A DNA stretch of 64,000 nucleotides from Hyperoplus lanceolatus (taxonomy: Eukaryota > Chordata > Actinopteri > Uranoscopiformes > Ammodytidae): the NCBI GenBank assembly GCA_026929865.2, contig CM049404.1, forward strand, positions 12,732,501-12,796,500. The letters run 5' to 3'. Position 1 is the first letter of the stretch. Every line of letters begins with the position of its first letter. Shown here one piece after another: positions 9,842-21,608 of the stretch. A model generated the notes under the pieces. It was given only the letters and a program-made list of their open reading frames with translations. It was not told the DNA's origin and made no database searches. The position numbers and the translations under genes were made by a program.

Positions 9842-12106
9842 ATAGCAGCGGCTCTAACACCTTCCTGTTTCGATGTGTGGTGCGAGTGCTTTATGCTCCC
9901 TTAAAATTGTGCGTATGAATGGCTTGTACATACCCCGGCACCTTCCAACAATAATGGCTGCCATGCTAAATGAGAATGATGAGATGTATTGGGGGGAAGT
10001 GATCAAAGGACTACTATTTACAACCACTCTCAGCCCGGCGGACTTGACGAGCCACTGTAAGCACACTATACTGTACAGGGAGCGTCTTCCATCATGCTTT
10101 TACTGCCCATCAACCGCAGCCGTTAGACAGGGGGGGAGATGGCAAAGCTTTTAGCAGACTGAGATACCGTTCTTCCTGCCAGGATGCCGGCGTGTACGGG
10201 GGCAATGCCATCACAACTACTGGGAGAGAGATAAGGGTGGAATGGAGGAGAGGAAAGAGAGAAAAGAGAAGAGGAGAGAGGGAGAGTGGGGAGGTGGGGG
10301 ATAGGCTGATGTCTGCCTGCCTCTGGCTGTCAGAGAGCAAAATGCTTCGCTTAAATGGAAAACTGATATCATGTGCGACCCATTCAAGTTCTTGTGGAGA
10401 GAAGGCAAGGGGGATAGCCATTTTTTTTTCTAAAGTGTGATGCGTTAGTGCTGCAAAAGGAAAGGAGAGAAAAAGAGGAAGACGTTCTTTACCTGGAGCA
10501 GCCAGTAGCACCGGCGGTGGAAGGTGGGGATGATGGAGGAGTGAACGTAGCAGCCATACAAACACTGGGAAGAGAGAGAGGGAGGGGGGGACAGAAAAAA
10601 GAAAGAAAGTACGTTACACAAACAGTAGAGTACAGACAATTGGGGCCGATCATCTTGGCTGACCATGACAGCTGTGACTCTTTGAACCCCCCTGGTCTCT
10701 CCCCTTCCTCAAGGTGCTCCCACATGGGTCAGCTGGCAGATGGTCAAAGCTATTGTTCTCAGGAAACAAAGATGGCAGGAGGAAGGAAGTGAACGGTGGG
10801 TTAACCTGGTGAACACCTCTGCACTATCCCAGCATCACCATATGACTCTTTTCCTTTCCCTCTCTTCCACTATTTTCTCCCTTGTCCCGCTTGGAGAGAT
10901 CCCCTGACAGGATGATTCAGGGGCTCCTAACTCCAACCCTCCCCTCCCCTCCCTCCATCAACCCCACAGGGCCAGCCCGGCACATAACTAAAGCACAGTG
11001 TTATTAATATCCTTATCGTAAACAGATAATACCGTGCCTGGGGTCTCGTTACCAACGAGAGAGCCCAGGCAGGGCCCAGATAACGCCTCCCGGTATCGGG
11101 GCAAAAAGGGAAGGCCAGGAAACATTTTTCAACCTGGTCCTGGGCAAGCAGAAGGCAAACGCAGCAAAGCACCGCACAGCACCGAGGCACTTATCCTCCT
11201 CCTCCTCCTCCCTTTCTATCTTTCTCTCTTTCTCCTCCTCAATCTTTTCCCTGGGAGGGCCCCGGATCCCAGGTGACCCAGAGGGATGGCTTGGTCTGCT
11301 TTGGCTTGTTTACAGCAACAACAAGAGTCTAAAGCAGCACTCTCTAAGGCAAAAAAAATATTTAGAGGTAAATTTGTCCCTCTGAGCTGAGCAATTGTGT
11401 AGCCTATACGTTCAAATGTGTGAATACTTTCTTGAAAAGCAATACAGAATACCTGGGAGCATTACTGCATTCTATTCCATGATATTTGAGTCATTGGATA
11501 CCTGAATGTTTCTTTTCCTTTACATAAATAAAGACATTTCCAACATAAAAAGGAACAAATGTGTGCATACAATTCACCAGAATGCAGGAAATTAAGTGTT
11601 TGACGCTCAAAATTTTAGACCCCCCCACTTAATGTGCCCCCCACAATGTCGACACGAAACCTACGCATAGTGTGCATGTACAGGCGTGCACATGCATCGA
11701 ACCCCCCGCTACATTATTCAGCGGATACGTTTTCAATAAAGTTAAGGCGGGTTTGCTCGGCCACTGCAGATGTGACTGGGTGGGTGGTGGGAAAGGGGAC
11801 AGGAGTGGGTGGGTGGGGGGGGGGGAGAATGAGGGAGGGACATGGGCTACATTGCTTGGAGGACTGTGTGATAAATAGGCGCCTTGAAGTGTATTATGTG
11901 CTCATCTTGTTTAACTAAAACCTAGTTAAAAAGAGCAGGGCCTGCAGACGAAAGTCAGTCTGTACAAACACTTGTTTGCCAACATCAAACCCTTCTGATT
12001 AATTATGCCGGAGCAGCACTGCACAGCAACACAGGCTGGGATACATGGTGAGAGACACATCACATAGCAAAAGAAAACAAACACATCACACAGATGCACA
12101 AACATA
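9842..12106. other. Gene-free sequence with purine/pyrimidine patches
   Basis: Purine-rich patches cover 10205-10300 and 10450-10610. A CTC/TTC-rich patch lies at 11194-11245 and a G-run near 11812-11825. The frame of 151 codons at 10110-10565 (minus) arises from the purine patches and is Ser/Leu/Pro-rich. No gene was recognised. Confidence 0.55.
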
Positions 12107-12130
12107 TGTGTGTGTGTGTGTGTGTGTGTG
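12107..12130 (+). repeat. (TG)n microsatellite
   Basis: Twelve TG units, followed by interrupted TG sequence to about 12150. Confidence 0.9.
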
Positions 12131-13450
12131 TTTGTGTGCGTGTGGGTGTGTATGACCAATTCTACAATCAACATCCATTGTTTCTCCAGGTGTTCCATTG
12201 TGCGCCTCGCATCTATTGTGAACTGATTTCAATACCATAGAACTCTGCGTGTGAGAATTGGAGATAGTGAAGGCATGCAGACTCTTTCCTCCCTGCTCCT
12301 ATTTTTTGCTGTACTCTCATCCATTACAGCTGTCTGAAATAGGATGTATGCCTCCTCCCACTCCCATAGCTCTGCCATCCATTACTCCACGCTGGCAACA
12401 GACAGACACTTCCTCCCACTCCCACAGTGCATTGAACATCACATTACTACAGTCAACCGCAACTGCTATCGGCTCGCACATTTTCTACTGTGCAGTTTTG
12501 CAAGTATTTATGTCATAAAATGTACTCCCCCATGCTCTTTTTCGGGGATTAGGCAGTTGTGTGATGCAATATGGTACATCGGTCCGTAAGGCATTAAAAA
12601 TTGTTTTTGCATTTCCTGACAGTCTGTGCGTGGTGCAATACTCATGTGAAAGGTGCTTATAAACAAAAATTCGACCATTCTGGTTATTTCGATACTTGAA
12701 ATTTAAATTTCAACACCGACGATAGACACAACCGTAACTGCATTAATTTCCACTGCACACAGACAACGTTTTTTTGTGTAATGCTGCTTGTGGGCAAAAA
12801 AAAACTTGCTGTCTTGTTAATTGTGATTAAGGAGAGTTTATTGATATATCATGGTTAATACTGCTCTAGCCTAAAGCGCTTGGCTCCACTGAGAGTGGGC
12901 TGTGGTTCAGTTGGATGGGACTATGGAATGTTCTGCAGGATTGACAGGTGGGTCCAGTGCAACAGGCCGCTGTGGCTAGGGCGACTAGGGAGTGAATAAA
13001 TTAGCCCCCGGGCTGCTTTCCTCCCCCTCTGTTTACTCCATTTCTCAACCACACTAAGCGGTGTGCCAGACAAACACGCAGCTTAAAGCACAACACAACT
13101 GTTGCACCTGTCAGCACTGCTTTACAGTAGGCATCAAACACATTTACGTACGCGAGGAAGCTTCACCCTCCTCACCCCTTATGACCCCACCCATTCACTC
13201 ATACAGAATTAGACAATGACTTCTTAAGCACAAAACTACTACACCAACTCATACACTGTGGCGCGCACATAGACACAGACACATAGACACACACACACTG
13301 GGAATCACAATACTTTGGAGAGGAAAAGCACGCCCACACACACACACAAAGCTCATCATACTCGAGTGCTTATCAGTAATTCAAGACGCATATCAGTTAC
13401 TGGTGTTTCTGCTGCTCTGTGCATGCTGAGCGTCTGGGTGACAAAGTGAC
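12131..13450. other. Gene-free unique sequence
   Basis: The stretch 12800-13020 is non-repetitive with homeodomain-like cores (TTGTTAATTGTGATTAAGG near 12814-12832) and could be regulatory. Small CA runs occur near 13290 and 13335. No gene was recognised. Confidence 0.5.
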
Positions 13451-13545
13451 GGCAGCAGAACCATTATTTGCTGTCTTTGGGCTGTGACAGATGACAGCAC
13501 ATCGCAGGGCCAGCAATTAAACCGTAATTATACACACATATCCCC
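13451..13545 (+). promoter_or_regulatory. Duplicated 42-bp element, copy 2, with adjoining homeodomain-type sites
   Basis: Bases 13453-13494 are identical to 8126-8167. The hairpin arms keep pairing through a G-T (G-U in RNA) position, because 13452 is G where copy 1 has A. Immediately downstream, CAATTAAACCGTAATTA (about 13514-13530) supplies two homeodomain-type cores. The flanks differ completely from copy 1. The tight conservation of only this core suggests constraint, but a repeat origin is not excluded. Confidence 0.5.
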
Positions 13546-13656
13546 TCGTAAAAAAGTGGAGTTTTCCAGTGTGTAATTAGAAAAAAAGTTAAGAAATCAC
13601 ACACACACACACACACTTATACTAATACCAAAACAGTCAAACAAATACATAAGTGT

Positions 13657-13661
13657 ACACA

Positions 13662-13713
<52 letters not shown>
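13657..13713 (+). repeat. (CA)n microsatellite
   Basis: About 28 CA units with one CC interruption near 13668. A smaller CA run precedes it at 13598-13616. Confidence 0.95.
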
Positions 13714-13715
<2 letters not shown>

Positions 13716-14059
13716 ATCCACAATGTGAATGTATTATTGGTTTACGGTTTTGTTGGGTGGTAATGAGACACTATAGAATAACAATATACAACTGTTTATA
13801 TATGTATTGAAGAGCAGCGTGTCCATAATGTATTCATCGGCTGTCACTGCAGACAGCGGGAGAGAAAAAAAAAAGAGTTACAGCGACGTGTGTCCTCCAA
13901 AGTCAGACACTGATGCAGCAAATTCATTTGGTGTTGTCACTCAAGCATGCGGCCAAGGCGAAGAAACTCTGCCTTGGCCCAATGAGAGGGTATTATTGCC
14001 TGGCCTAAACACGCCCCACCTTGGGTTGTTAAAGCCATCCTGAGTGTGGTACACACAGG
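13714..14059. other. Gene-free unique sequence
   Basis: No gene was recognised. CT/GC composition is moderate and short overlapping frames occur on both strands. Confidence 0.5.
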
Positions 14060-14260
14060 GCAAGCGCGCCAGACAGCCCGCTGATAAACAGTTTGGCCTA
14101 AATAATGCCTTCAGATATAAAGGCAGGGCCACCACCGGTTACCTGTCCTGCCTCTGGAGGCAACTGCTAGCCCTGGCCTGCCTGTTACCCTGACGACATC
14201 TCACTTACATTCATCCATCATGCTTGACAGCTGTCAAGGCACAGCTAGACATTTAAGTTT
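14060..14260. promoter_or_regulatory. Candidate regulatory block containing a palindromic TALE-homeodomain site
   Basis: Bases 14223-14238 (CTTGACAGCTGTCAAG) form a perfect 16-bp palindrome with TGACAGCTGTCA at its centre. That 12-mer is the known high-affinity paired site of TGIF, MEIS and PKNOX proteins. The surrounding sequence is non-repetitive and lacks an open frame of note. The site is certain; its function as an enhancer is inferred. Confidence 0.4.
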
Positions 14261-14509
14261 AGCGAAATGTAAAAGTCTGAGGGGAGGCAAAACTGGCACG
14301 GGATGCTGTGAGGCCGGGAGAGAGAGAGCTGGAAACTCCCTCATTAGAGCATAATAATGTGTGAAGACAGTCCTAATCAGAGCGTGGCACCTTATTTATG
14401 TTGGCAATTTTCTGTTTTCCTGCAGTGATGCAAATGTCTCACTGTCAGCGGCTGCCACAAATTTGTCTGTCTTTTGGAGTGACAGTCCAACTGGGAAGAC
14501 ACATGCGCG

Positions 14510-15139
<630 letters not shown>

Positions 15140-15540
15140 TTTGCATATGTCTGTTCACTTGGATGCCTGGGGCAGGTGATTCAGCCTGGGGCACAGCAGC
15201 ATAAATAGAGCTCGCGCAGCAGCCAATCAGGCAGTACTATCAAACCCCATCCGAGGAGGGAACGCAAAAAATCCATACTCAATAGAGATTCATGGACCAT
15301 GCAAGATTCAAGCTACCCTGGCCATCGACAGCATTCATGATGACTATTGATCAATCAACGATTTCTGGCTCTATACAGACGTGATTGGTTGACTTACGGC
15401 TGAAAAGTGCCACTTCCAGTTTGGAGGATGAGCTCATTTTCGAGTGATACCGTAACACGCTCTGCATTTCACCTGCTGTCTTTGCAGTCAGCTGCTCTGC
15501 TCTCTCCCCAATCGTTCGGCGGGGAATCAAATTATCTGTA
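15140..15540. promoter_or_regulatory. Candidate conserved noncoding block
   Basis: A 400-bp stretch of unique sequence without microsatellites. It contains TTGATCAATCAACGATTT near 15347-15364 (including ATCAATCA, the reverse of the PBX/HOX consensus TGATTGAT, at 15350-15357), CCAATCA-type boxes near 15223 and 15382, and an ATAAATAG-type AT box near 15203. Single motifs are expected by chance at this length, so the call rests on texture. Confidence 0.25.
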
Positions 15541-17347
15541 GTGTCTGGTAGGGTGGCACTATGCCCAGAACGCTTATAATATACAGTGTCTCTCTTGCAT
15601 TTTTGGATTTAGAGAGAAAAAAAATGCACAGCACCTGACTGTTACTGGCACAATGGCTGGGGCTTTTATCCCAGCTGGTGCTCCTTCTCCATTTAGATTC
15701 TTCCCCTTTACTTGTAACCCTTTTTAAATACCGCACAGGCTTGTAAAGTTGTGACTGTATCATTCGTCGGTGCATCTGAAGACTTAAGCAATGGTTGATG
15801 AGACATTATACATAATAAATCAAAAGAGGCTTAGATTTATCTCGGCGGTCCTCTCTCGTTGGACCAGATGCAGCCTCTAAATCAGTCAAAAGCGAAGCGA
15901 GGGCTACAAAATGAATTGGCACCCGATGCTGTAGAGAGAAAATGAAAAACAAACCAAAAAGTCCTCAAAAAAGCTAAACGAATGATGCCCGGGGGGAAAA
16001 AAACATGCATGTGTTACGGAAATGATTGGCTCTAAATATAGCCTACTCATTGTAAAATAAACACAAACAGTTGATAAACAGGCCCTGAAGAGGGGAATTA
16101 ATTAGCCACGCTGGACACGTAAACACGTCCATACATCAAGTTCAAGAGGAAAACAATAACAGAGCCGAGGCAGTTAAAGAAAAAAGAAAAACCTTGACCG
16201 TCTGCCATATCGCTCTGACTTGCTCTGGCCTCATTCCTTAAGCCGAGGGAGAAGAGGACAAATGCAAGGCAAACGAGAGCAAAGACATTGTAGGGAGGAG
16301 AAATGTGATGATGAAGTTGGGTGTGGGAGTTATGTATTAGACAGAGCAAAAGAAATGATGGTGGAATGAGAGACAGAGCACACAGAAGAGGAATAGAGAG
16401 AGAGATAGACAATGGAATGTGTGTGTGGGGGTACGGGCCGCACATTTGCACGTGCCAAGAGGAAGCTCGCGCACACGCCCATGCCCATGCACGTCTGTCT
16501 CCCTGACTGAAGACACGGTGTCTGTTGACGCTAATGCTAGCCAGCTGGGCTCCCGGCCAAAGGCATTAAGTGGAATCGAATTCCACCAAACTAGCTTTAA
16601 TCAGCAGGTTTTTAAGGTTAGAATTACTCTCCCCTCTCCTTCAGCCCGCCGGCCAAGGTTAAAGCAGACACAGGCAGGGGCTGGGCTGGGCTAATGGGAT
16701 GGAAGGGTGGCATGGGGCCTCCGGCATGCATGCCACCGTTCACCAATACACACACACACTGTAAACGCACAGACAGAGCTAGCGAGTTCTACGTGTGTAC
16801 AAAGTCACACCAGAAAATAGTTATAATGCAACTGCTACAACTGCTGAGATAGACGGACTGTTTTACCCGTGTGCATCTGAACAAATATAAGGAAAAACAA
16901 GCAAAATTGCGTTGGCACACAGCAGCATCAAAACTTTCATCAAAAGGATGATGTCACACCCAGACTTCATGTGAAATGAATCATCATCAACATCATTATG
17001 ACAAAGCTTGGCATAAAAAAGAAAAAAAGATCTTAGGAGACTAATGCGTTCATAGTTCTGTGTTTATATCATTTGTATAGTTTTGCCTTGAGTCGATCAA
17101 TTCCTTGACATCACAAGCTCTTAATAGCAAGCTTAGGTAAAGAGTGAAAAGATGGATGCAGGCCATGAATGTAAATGTATGGGCTTTGTAGACTTAACTC
17201 TCTGTGCCTGCAAAGACAAATCAGAGTGCTTGTCAGATATTCATTAGTGCATCCTTCAATTTTTGAAGTTGATAGGATACGGTGACAAATGGATATAGAG
17301 TTTACATATGCGTAAACACATGAACTAAGTTTTATGTTACGGTAGCT
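15541..17347. other. Gene-free unique sequence
   Basis: No gene, transposon end or RNA structure was recognised. A short CA/GA-rich patch lies around 16380-16420 and CA near 16747-16760. Confidence 0.5.
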
Positions 17348-17598
17348 AGGGGTGTCACAATCTCGATTGTCAGTGGGAAATTGATCGAAATGACGTCAAA
17401 ATATCGTCCTTCAAAATTGAAGGTGGAATCGAAGATATAGCTCACATTCGGCAGGCGATCCAAGAGAGGGAAAAAAAACACACACAGCATGCAGTAGCTG
17501 CTGCGAGATAGAAAACAAACAAACAAACAAACAAACACAAAAGACTGTAAATCGAATCGAAACATGACTTTAAAGTCCTGAAAAAGTGTGACACCCCT
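17348..17598. mobile_element. hAT-type MITE, 251 bp
   Basis: Exact 12-bp terminal inverted repeats: AGGGGTGTCACA at 17348-17359 and TGTGACACCCCT at 17587-17598. Subterminal ATCTCGATTG and AATCGAATCGAAA sequence is typical of short fish hAT derivatives. An AAAC tetranucleotide run (17513-17536) lies inside. The expected 8-bp target duplication is not clean: GTAGCTA on the left and GTGGCTA slightly offset on the right. This suggests an old insertion. Confidence 0.65.
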
Positions 17599-18171
17599 CG
17601 TGGCTACATGTATATTGAACGTTGCACTTAATAATGGGGTTATTCACCGACAAAAAAGAAGCTCTACAAGAAGTATGAAAACCTTGACCCAAGAATGAAA
17701 GGCAAGGAGTTGGCGGTATGAATACATCAGGCCGTTTTCTATACTTCACAAAGAGTCAGTAGAAGGCTTGCCTTGACCCCAGCTCACGACAGCAGTCAAC
17801 AAAGAAAGCTTGGTAAATCTTGCAGTTCTTCCAACAGCTTCTCAAAAGTCAAACCCTCAAAAGGCCAAAACAGCGATGGTAGCAAACGTACCCTCACTAA
17901 GGCTTTTTCTCTTCCTCTCTCCCACCTCTCCTCTCCTCCGCTGACCTTGCCTCGACACATTAAACGTGGCCTTGCTTTGGAGCCGTAATACAGATTAAAT
18001 TAGCTCAATTCAAGTCTGTGTTTTTGAAATGCTAATAGGGCTGCCTTCCAAAATTTGCGTTTGAACTCGCTGCATCTTGATAAAGCAAAAAATAGCTTTG
18101 GTTAAAAGTCCACGTGAGGGGATCGGCAAATTATACTAATGTGAAGGGATGACAGGTTACAAATGGATTTT

Positions 18172-18173
<2 letters not shown>
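17599..18173. other. Gene-free unique sequence
   Basis: No gene was recognised. The 71-codon frame near 17773-17988 has no recognisable domain. Confidence 0.5.
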
Positions 18174-18222
<49 letters not shown>

Positions 18223-18225
18223 CGC
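18174..18225 (+). repeat. (TG)n microsatellite
   Basis: About 26 TG units, ending in CGTGCGC. Confidence 0.95.
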
Positions 18226-18649
18226 AAAGGTAAAATGGCAAATGGAAAAATAGTCATTATCCAAGACATTGCTTCCTCACTAGCTAACCTTTGAGCTGAC
18301 CTCTACATAGCCTGTGAGGAATAGACAAAAAGAGTAATGGGCATCTGTTTGCATTACGGGGTCTGGGGCTATCAACTACGACAGGCTCTTCATTTCATTA
18401 GAAGATGGAGTAATGGATACTGCAATCAGCTTAGCGGTGCCACAGTTTGAAGACAAAGGGTCAGAGGTTGGCTTTGAGCTGTCATTTTTGGTGGGTGGGA
18501 AAGAGCTGAGTCGAAGAAAGACTTTCCCTTAGCGGGGGTGTCTCCATCACGCCTAGTCAAACCCAAATGCATTTGCTGGAGAATGGCCAAAGGGAAATCA
18601 ACAAAGAACCAGGGGATATAAATTCACCTGTACCTCGGGAGGAAACAGC
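18226..18649. other. Gene-free unique sequence
   Basis: Nothing was recognised. Confidence 0.5.
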
Positions 18650-18826
18650 AGGGCTGGGTATTGGCAAGGACTTGACGATACGCATCACAACATCAAGAGT
18701 CCCGATAGTAGTTCACACCCTGTTTAAAACGTGATATATTTTTTCCTTAATATCTGATTCGATTTTTGGAGCTGGAAGACGATACTGATATCACAAATAT
18801 TATATTATATTTTTAAGCGCAGCCCT
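18650..18826. mobile_element. Degenerate hAT-type MITE
   Basis: Starts AGGGCTGGGTATTGGCAAGG and ends GCGCAGCCCT, giving a 7-bp terminal inverted repeat. The interior has ACGATAC and GATACTGATATC motifs that recur in fish hAT elements. No matching 8-bp flanks are visible, so one or both ends may be eroded. Confidence 0.45.
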
Positions 18827-19596
18827 ATCTCACACATTTCCTTTAGATCATATTTTGCAAGGTTTATTCTAAGTTTGCAATTAGGGGCTTTTTGGTCATC
18901 CTTTTTTCCCCATACTCTAACAAAATAAGCCCCATAATTTAAATGGAAATAGGGCTAGAAGGGATATAGAGTTGCAGGTACAGATGTAGCTACAGTATGT
19001 ATTAGGCAAGCAGTCAAAAAATCCCTGTAGAAAAAAAGGACATGGCTTTTTTTCTCCCTGACATTGTCAAAAGCCAGTCCTCACTGTTCTGTATTTAAAA
19101 CGTAATGCTTCATTAATAAAAGCATCACATGGAGAGACCACTGCTGCTTAATAAACATAGATGGCATTGTTTGAGTCTCTGTGACCGCCCATTAACCTTC
19201 CCTTGTGTTAGCTGAGGTAAGGATAAAAGTGCCACTGTGTGGAAAAGGGGAGCACGTCCTCTGCATTAATGAGAGCAAACCATCCGACACACTATTTCCC
19301 CACCGCCACACGCACACACATACACAGCGGAGAGACCCCACCGCTGAAGATGACATCACAGGCCCAGCCTTCCCCCTACCCTGGGTTTATGCCGGTGCAG
19401 ACGTGCGGCCTAATTGTAAGAGAGAGCCCAGATTTGTAATGCTCCACGGTTTCTGTTAGGGCTGATTAGAGGAGGCTCACGGCTTCTCCCCCTGCCGTGA
19501 TCTATAGGCACTCCAAATTTCCAATATCTCCGGTGTGAGCAAGGAAGAGCCAGAGCTAGACTGTAAATCACCACAAGTCCTACTGAGCGAAGGAGG

Positions 19597-19599
<3 letters not shown>
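18827..19599. other. Gene-free unique sequence
   Basis: Nothing was recognised apart from A/T runs near 18900 and 19030. Confidence 0.5.

Positions 19600-19639
<40 letters not shown>
19600..19639 (+). repeat. (GA)n microsatellite within a purine-rich tract
   Basis: Twenty GA units opening a purine-rich region that continues with interruptions to about 20055. Confidence 0.95.
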
Positions 19640-19644
<5 letters not shown>

Positions 19645-19984
19645 AGGAAAAAAACAGAGAGATGGATGGAAACGGAGAGACGGAGTGAGCGACACCGGGA
19701 GACGCTCGGCTTGTATGGGAGCTTGTCGGGTGAAGGGGGGTGGGGGGGGAGAGGAATGGATAAAATGATTGAGGGAACGAGGTGATGGGAGTGGAGTGGT
19801 GGTGCACGTATAGAGGGGAAAGGGGGAGAGCACACATCAGGGAGACATGAGAGAGAGGTGGGGATGGTGAAGAAAAGAGGAGAGGAGATATGATTACCCG
19901 GGAAATGGCAAAAGAGAGAAAAAAGAAAGCAGACAAAAAGGAGAAGAAGAAGGAGCACGGTGGGGTAAGAAAAGTGGGAGTGGG

Positions 19985-19988
<4 letters not shown>

Positions 19989-20024
<36 letters not shown>

Positions 20025-20040
20025 GAGTGAGAGTGAGAGG
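19989..20040 (+). repeat. (GA)n microsatellite with GAGAGT variants
   Basis: GA units followed by GAGAGTGAGAGT variation. It produces the poly-Ser/Leu frame of 241 codons on the minus strand at 19410-20135, which is an artefact. Confidence 0.95.
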
Positions 20041-20501
20041 GAGAGAGGAGAGGATAGAATGAATGCTAACAGGGAGCCCAAACCCGGTACTGAGGCTTTA
20101 TCCTTCACAGGCGGAGGAGCAACAATCGCAAACACATTTTCTCTCGCCCTGGCCCTAAGAGAGATAAAAAAGCAATTTGTATTCTATTCCTATTCAGCGT
20201 CGCTTGGCCTGTTTCTCTGCCTGCATATTTGTAAACACAGCTTTGTCAGAGCAGCTTAATCTTCCCAACACAAACACAGACTACAGGAGGGGAGGGGTGA
20301 GAAAAAAAGGGGGTGAGAACGGTGATGAGAGAGGGAGAGAGAGAGGAGGGTGAAAGGGTGAGGGTTGGAATGTGGGTGGGGACGTTTGTGGAGCAACAGA
20401 GGGTCATACAAGAAGGCGGGCGGGGGCGTCCAGGATCAGAACCTGTTTTCGTCTACGCTGCCCTCCGTGTCAAAGTCTGAAAGTGCCACGGTAGGATGCA
20501 C
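20041..20501. other. Gene-free unique sequence
   Basis: Purine-rich at 20281-20365. No gene was recognised. Confidence 0.5.
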
Positions 20502-20503
20502 AA

Positions 20504-20564
<61 letters not shown>

Positions 20565-20571
20565 AACACAC
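20502..20571 (+). repeat. (CA)n microsatellite
   Basis: CA units with CAA interruptions at both ends. Confidence 0.95.
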
Positions 20572-20922
20572 TATTGGCTGACCCATTACCTCCCTGTTGT
20601 CATCTCTACCCACTGGACCTAAAGTCAAACGGGTCAGAATCCTGACAGAAGCATAAAGAAAGGTGCATTCCTCATCATATGGGCCTGTATGTGACAGATG
20701 GAAGAGGCGGGCCCCTTTTTGCGCCCTTAGCCATCACCGTGACTCTGTTTAGTGCTTATGCTGCACATTTAGCCTGTCATTGGGCCCTACAGGTATACAG
20801 TATGCAGTATGCACTTCCAGGTTTCGGTAGAGGAAAGCAACGTCCACATTCTGTGCAGGGGCCAAATCACACCCAAGTCACGTGGAAGGACAAAACCCTG
20901 CGATTGACTATACATTAAAAGC
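20572..20922. other. Gene-free unique sequence
   Basis: Nothing was recognised. Confidence 0.5.
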
Positions 20923-20934
20923 ACAGAGACTGAA

Positions 20935-21003
<69 letters not shown>

Positions 21004-21040
21004 GGAGGGAGAGAAAGAGAGAAAGAGAGGGAGAGAGGGG
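20923..21040 (+). repeat. Polypurine tract with (GA)n core
   Basis: An almost pure purine run of about 118 bases with an uninterrupted GA core at about 20942-20996, followed by GGGA and GAAA variants. Confidence 0.95.
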
Positions 21041-21579
21041 ACTTGGAAGTGGCGATCGTCTGGGTGCACATTCGCTCACAGAGGCGTGAAATTAGGCAGA
21101 GCGACACCTGCCAATGCGCAATGCATTAAAGTGCACTGGGCTCCCCCCCCAACTCCTTTGGCCTTCCGTATAGCTCGGTATCTATCGTTCTCTCCTCCAT
21201 TCTATTTATCCATACTCTGAGATCTCTTCATTATGGCCCCACGGTTCCCAAATTATAGACTGATTGAGTCGGCCCCCTACGCTTTTGAACACTGCAGGGA
21301 GAATTGTGCTACCCTTAAGAGAATGGCAACAACCTTCACCAGATCGCCTATGTGTACATCCTATCCTTTCCTCAACCCCCCGAAAGTACCCAGCACACTC
21401 AATTTGGATGGCCAGGCTCAGAGGCGGGATTAGTAGGATTGAGAACAATGAGCGTAATGACATTGATCACGGAGAAAATGCTTGCTCAGTCTGTACACTC
21501 TGCCTCTTGTGAAATACCCACCGTCGCGTACTCCATGCAGAGCAGCGACTTTGACAGCATATCAACCACCTGAGTTTAA
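21041..21579. other. Gene-free unique sequence
   Basis: The stretch 21225-21420 has mixed composition and overlapping short frames on both strands without a domain. It could be a conserved noncoding block, but no diagnostic motif was found. Confidence 0.45.
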
Positions 21580-21608
21580 AATAATAATAATAATAATAAT
21601 AATAATAA
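21580..21608 (+). repeat. (AAT)n trinucleotide repeat
   Basis: About nine to ten AAT units. Confidence 0.95.

Noticed and set aside
19410-20135. 241-codon minus frame, the longest in the window
   Set aside because: Ser/Leu/Pro translation of GA-rich DNA, open in several frames at once, with no domain.
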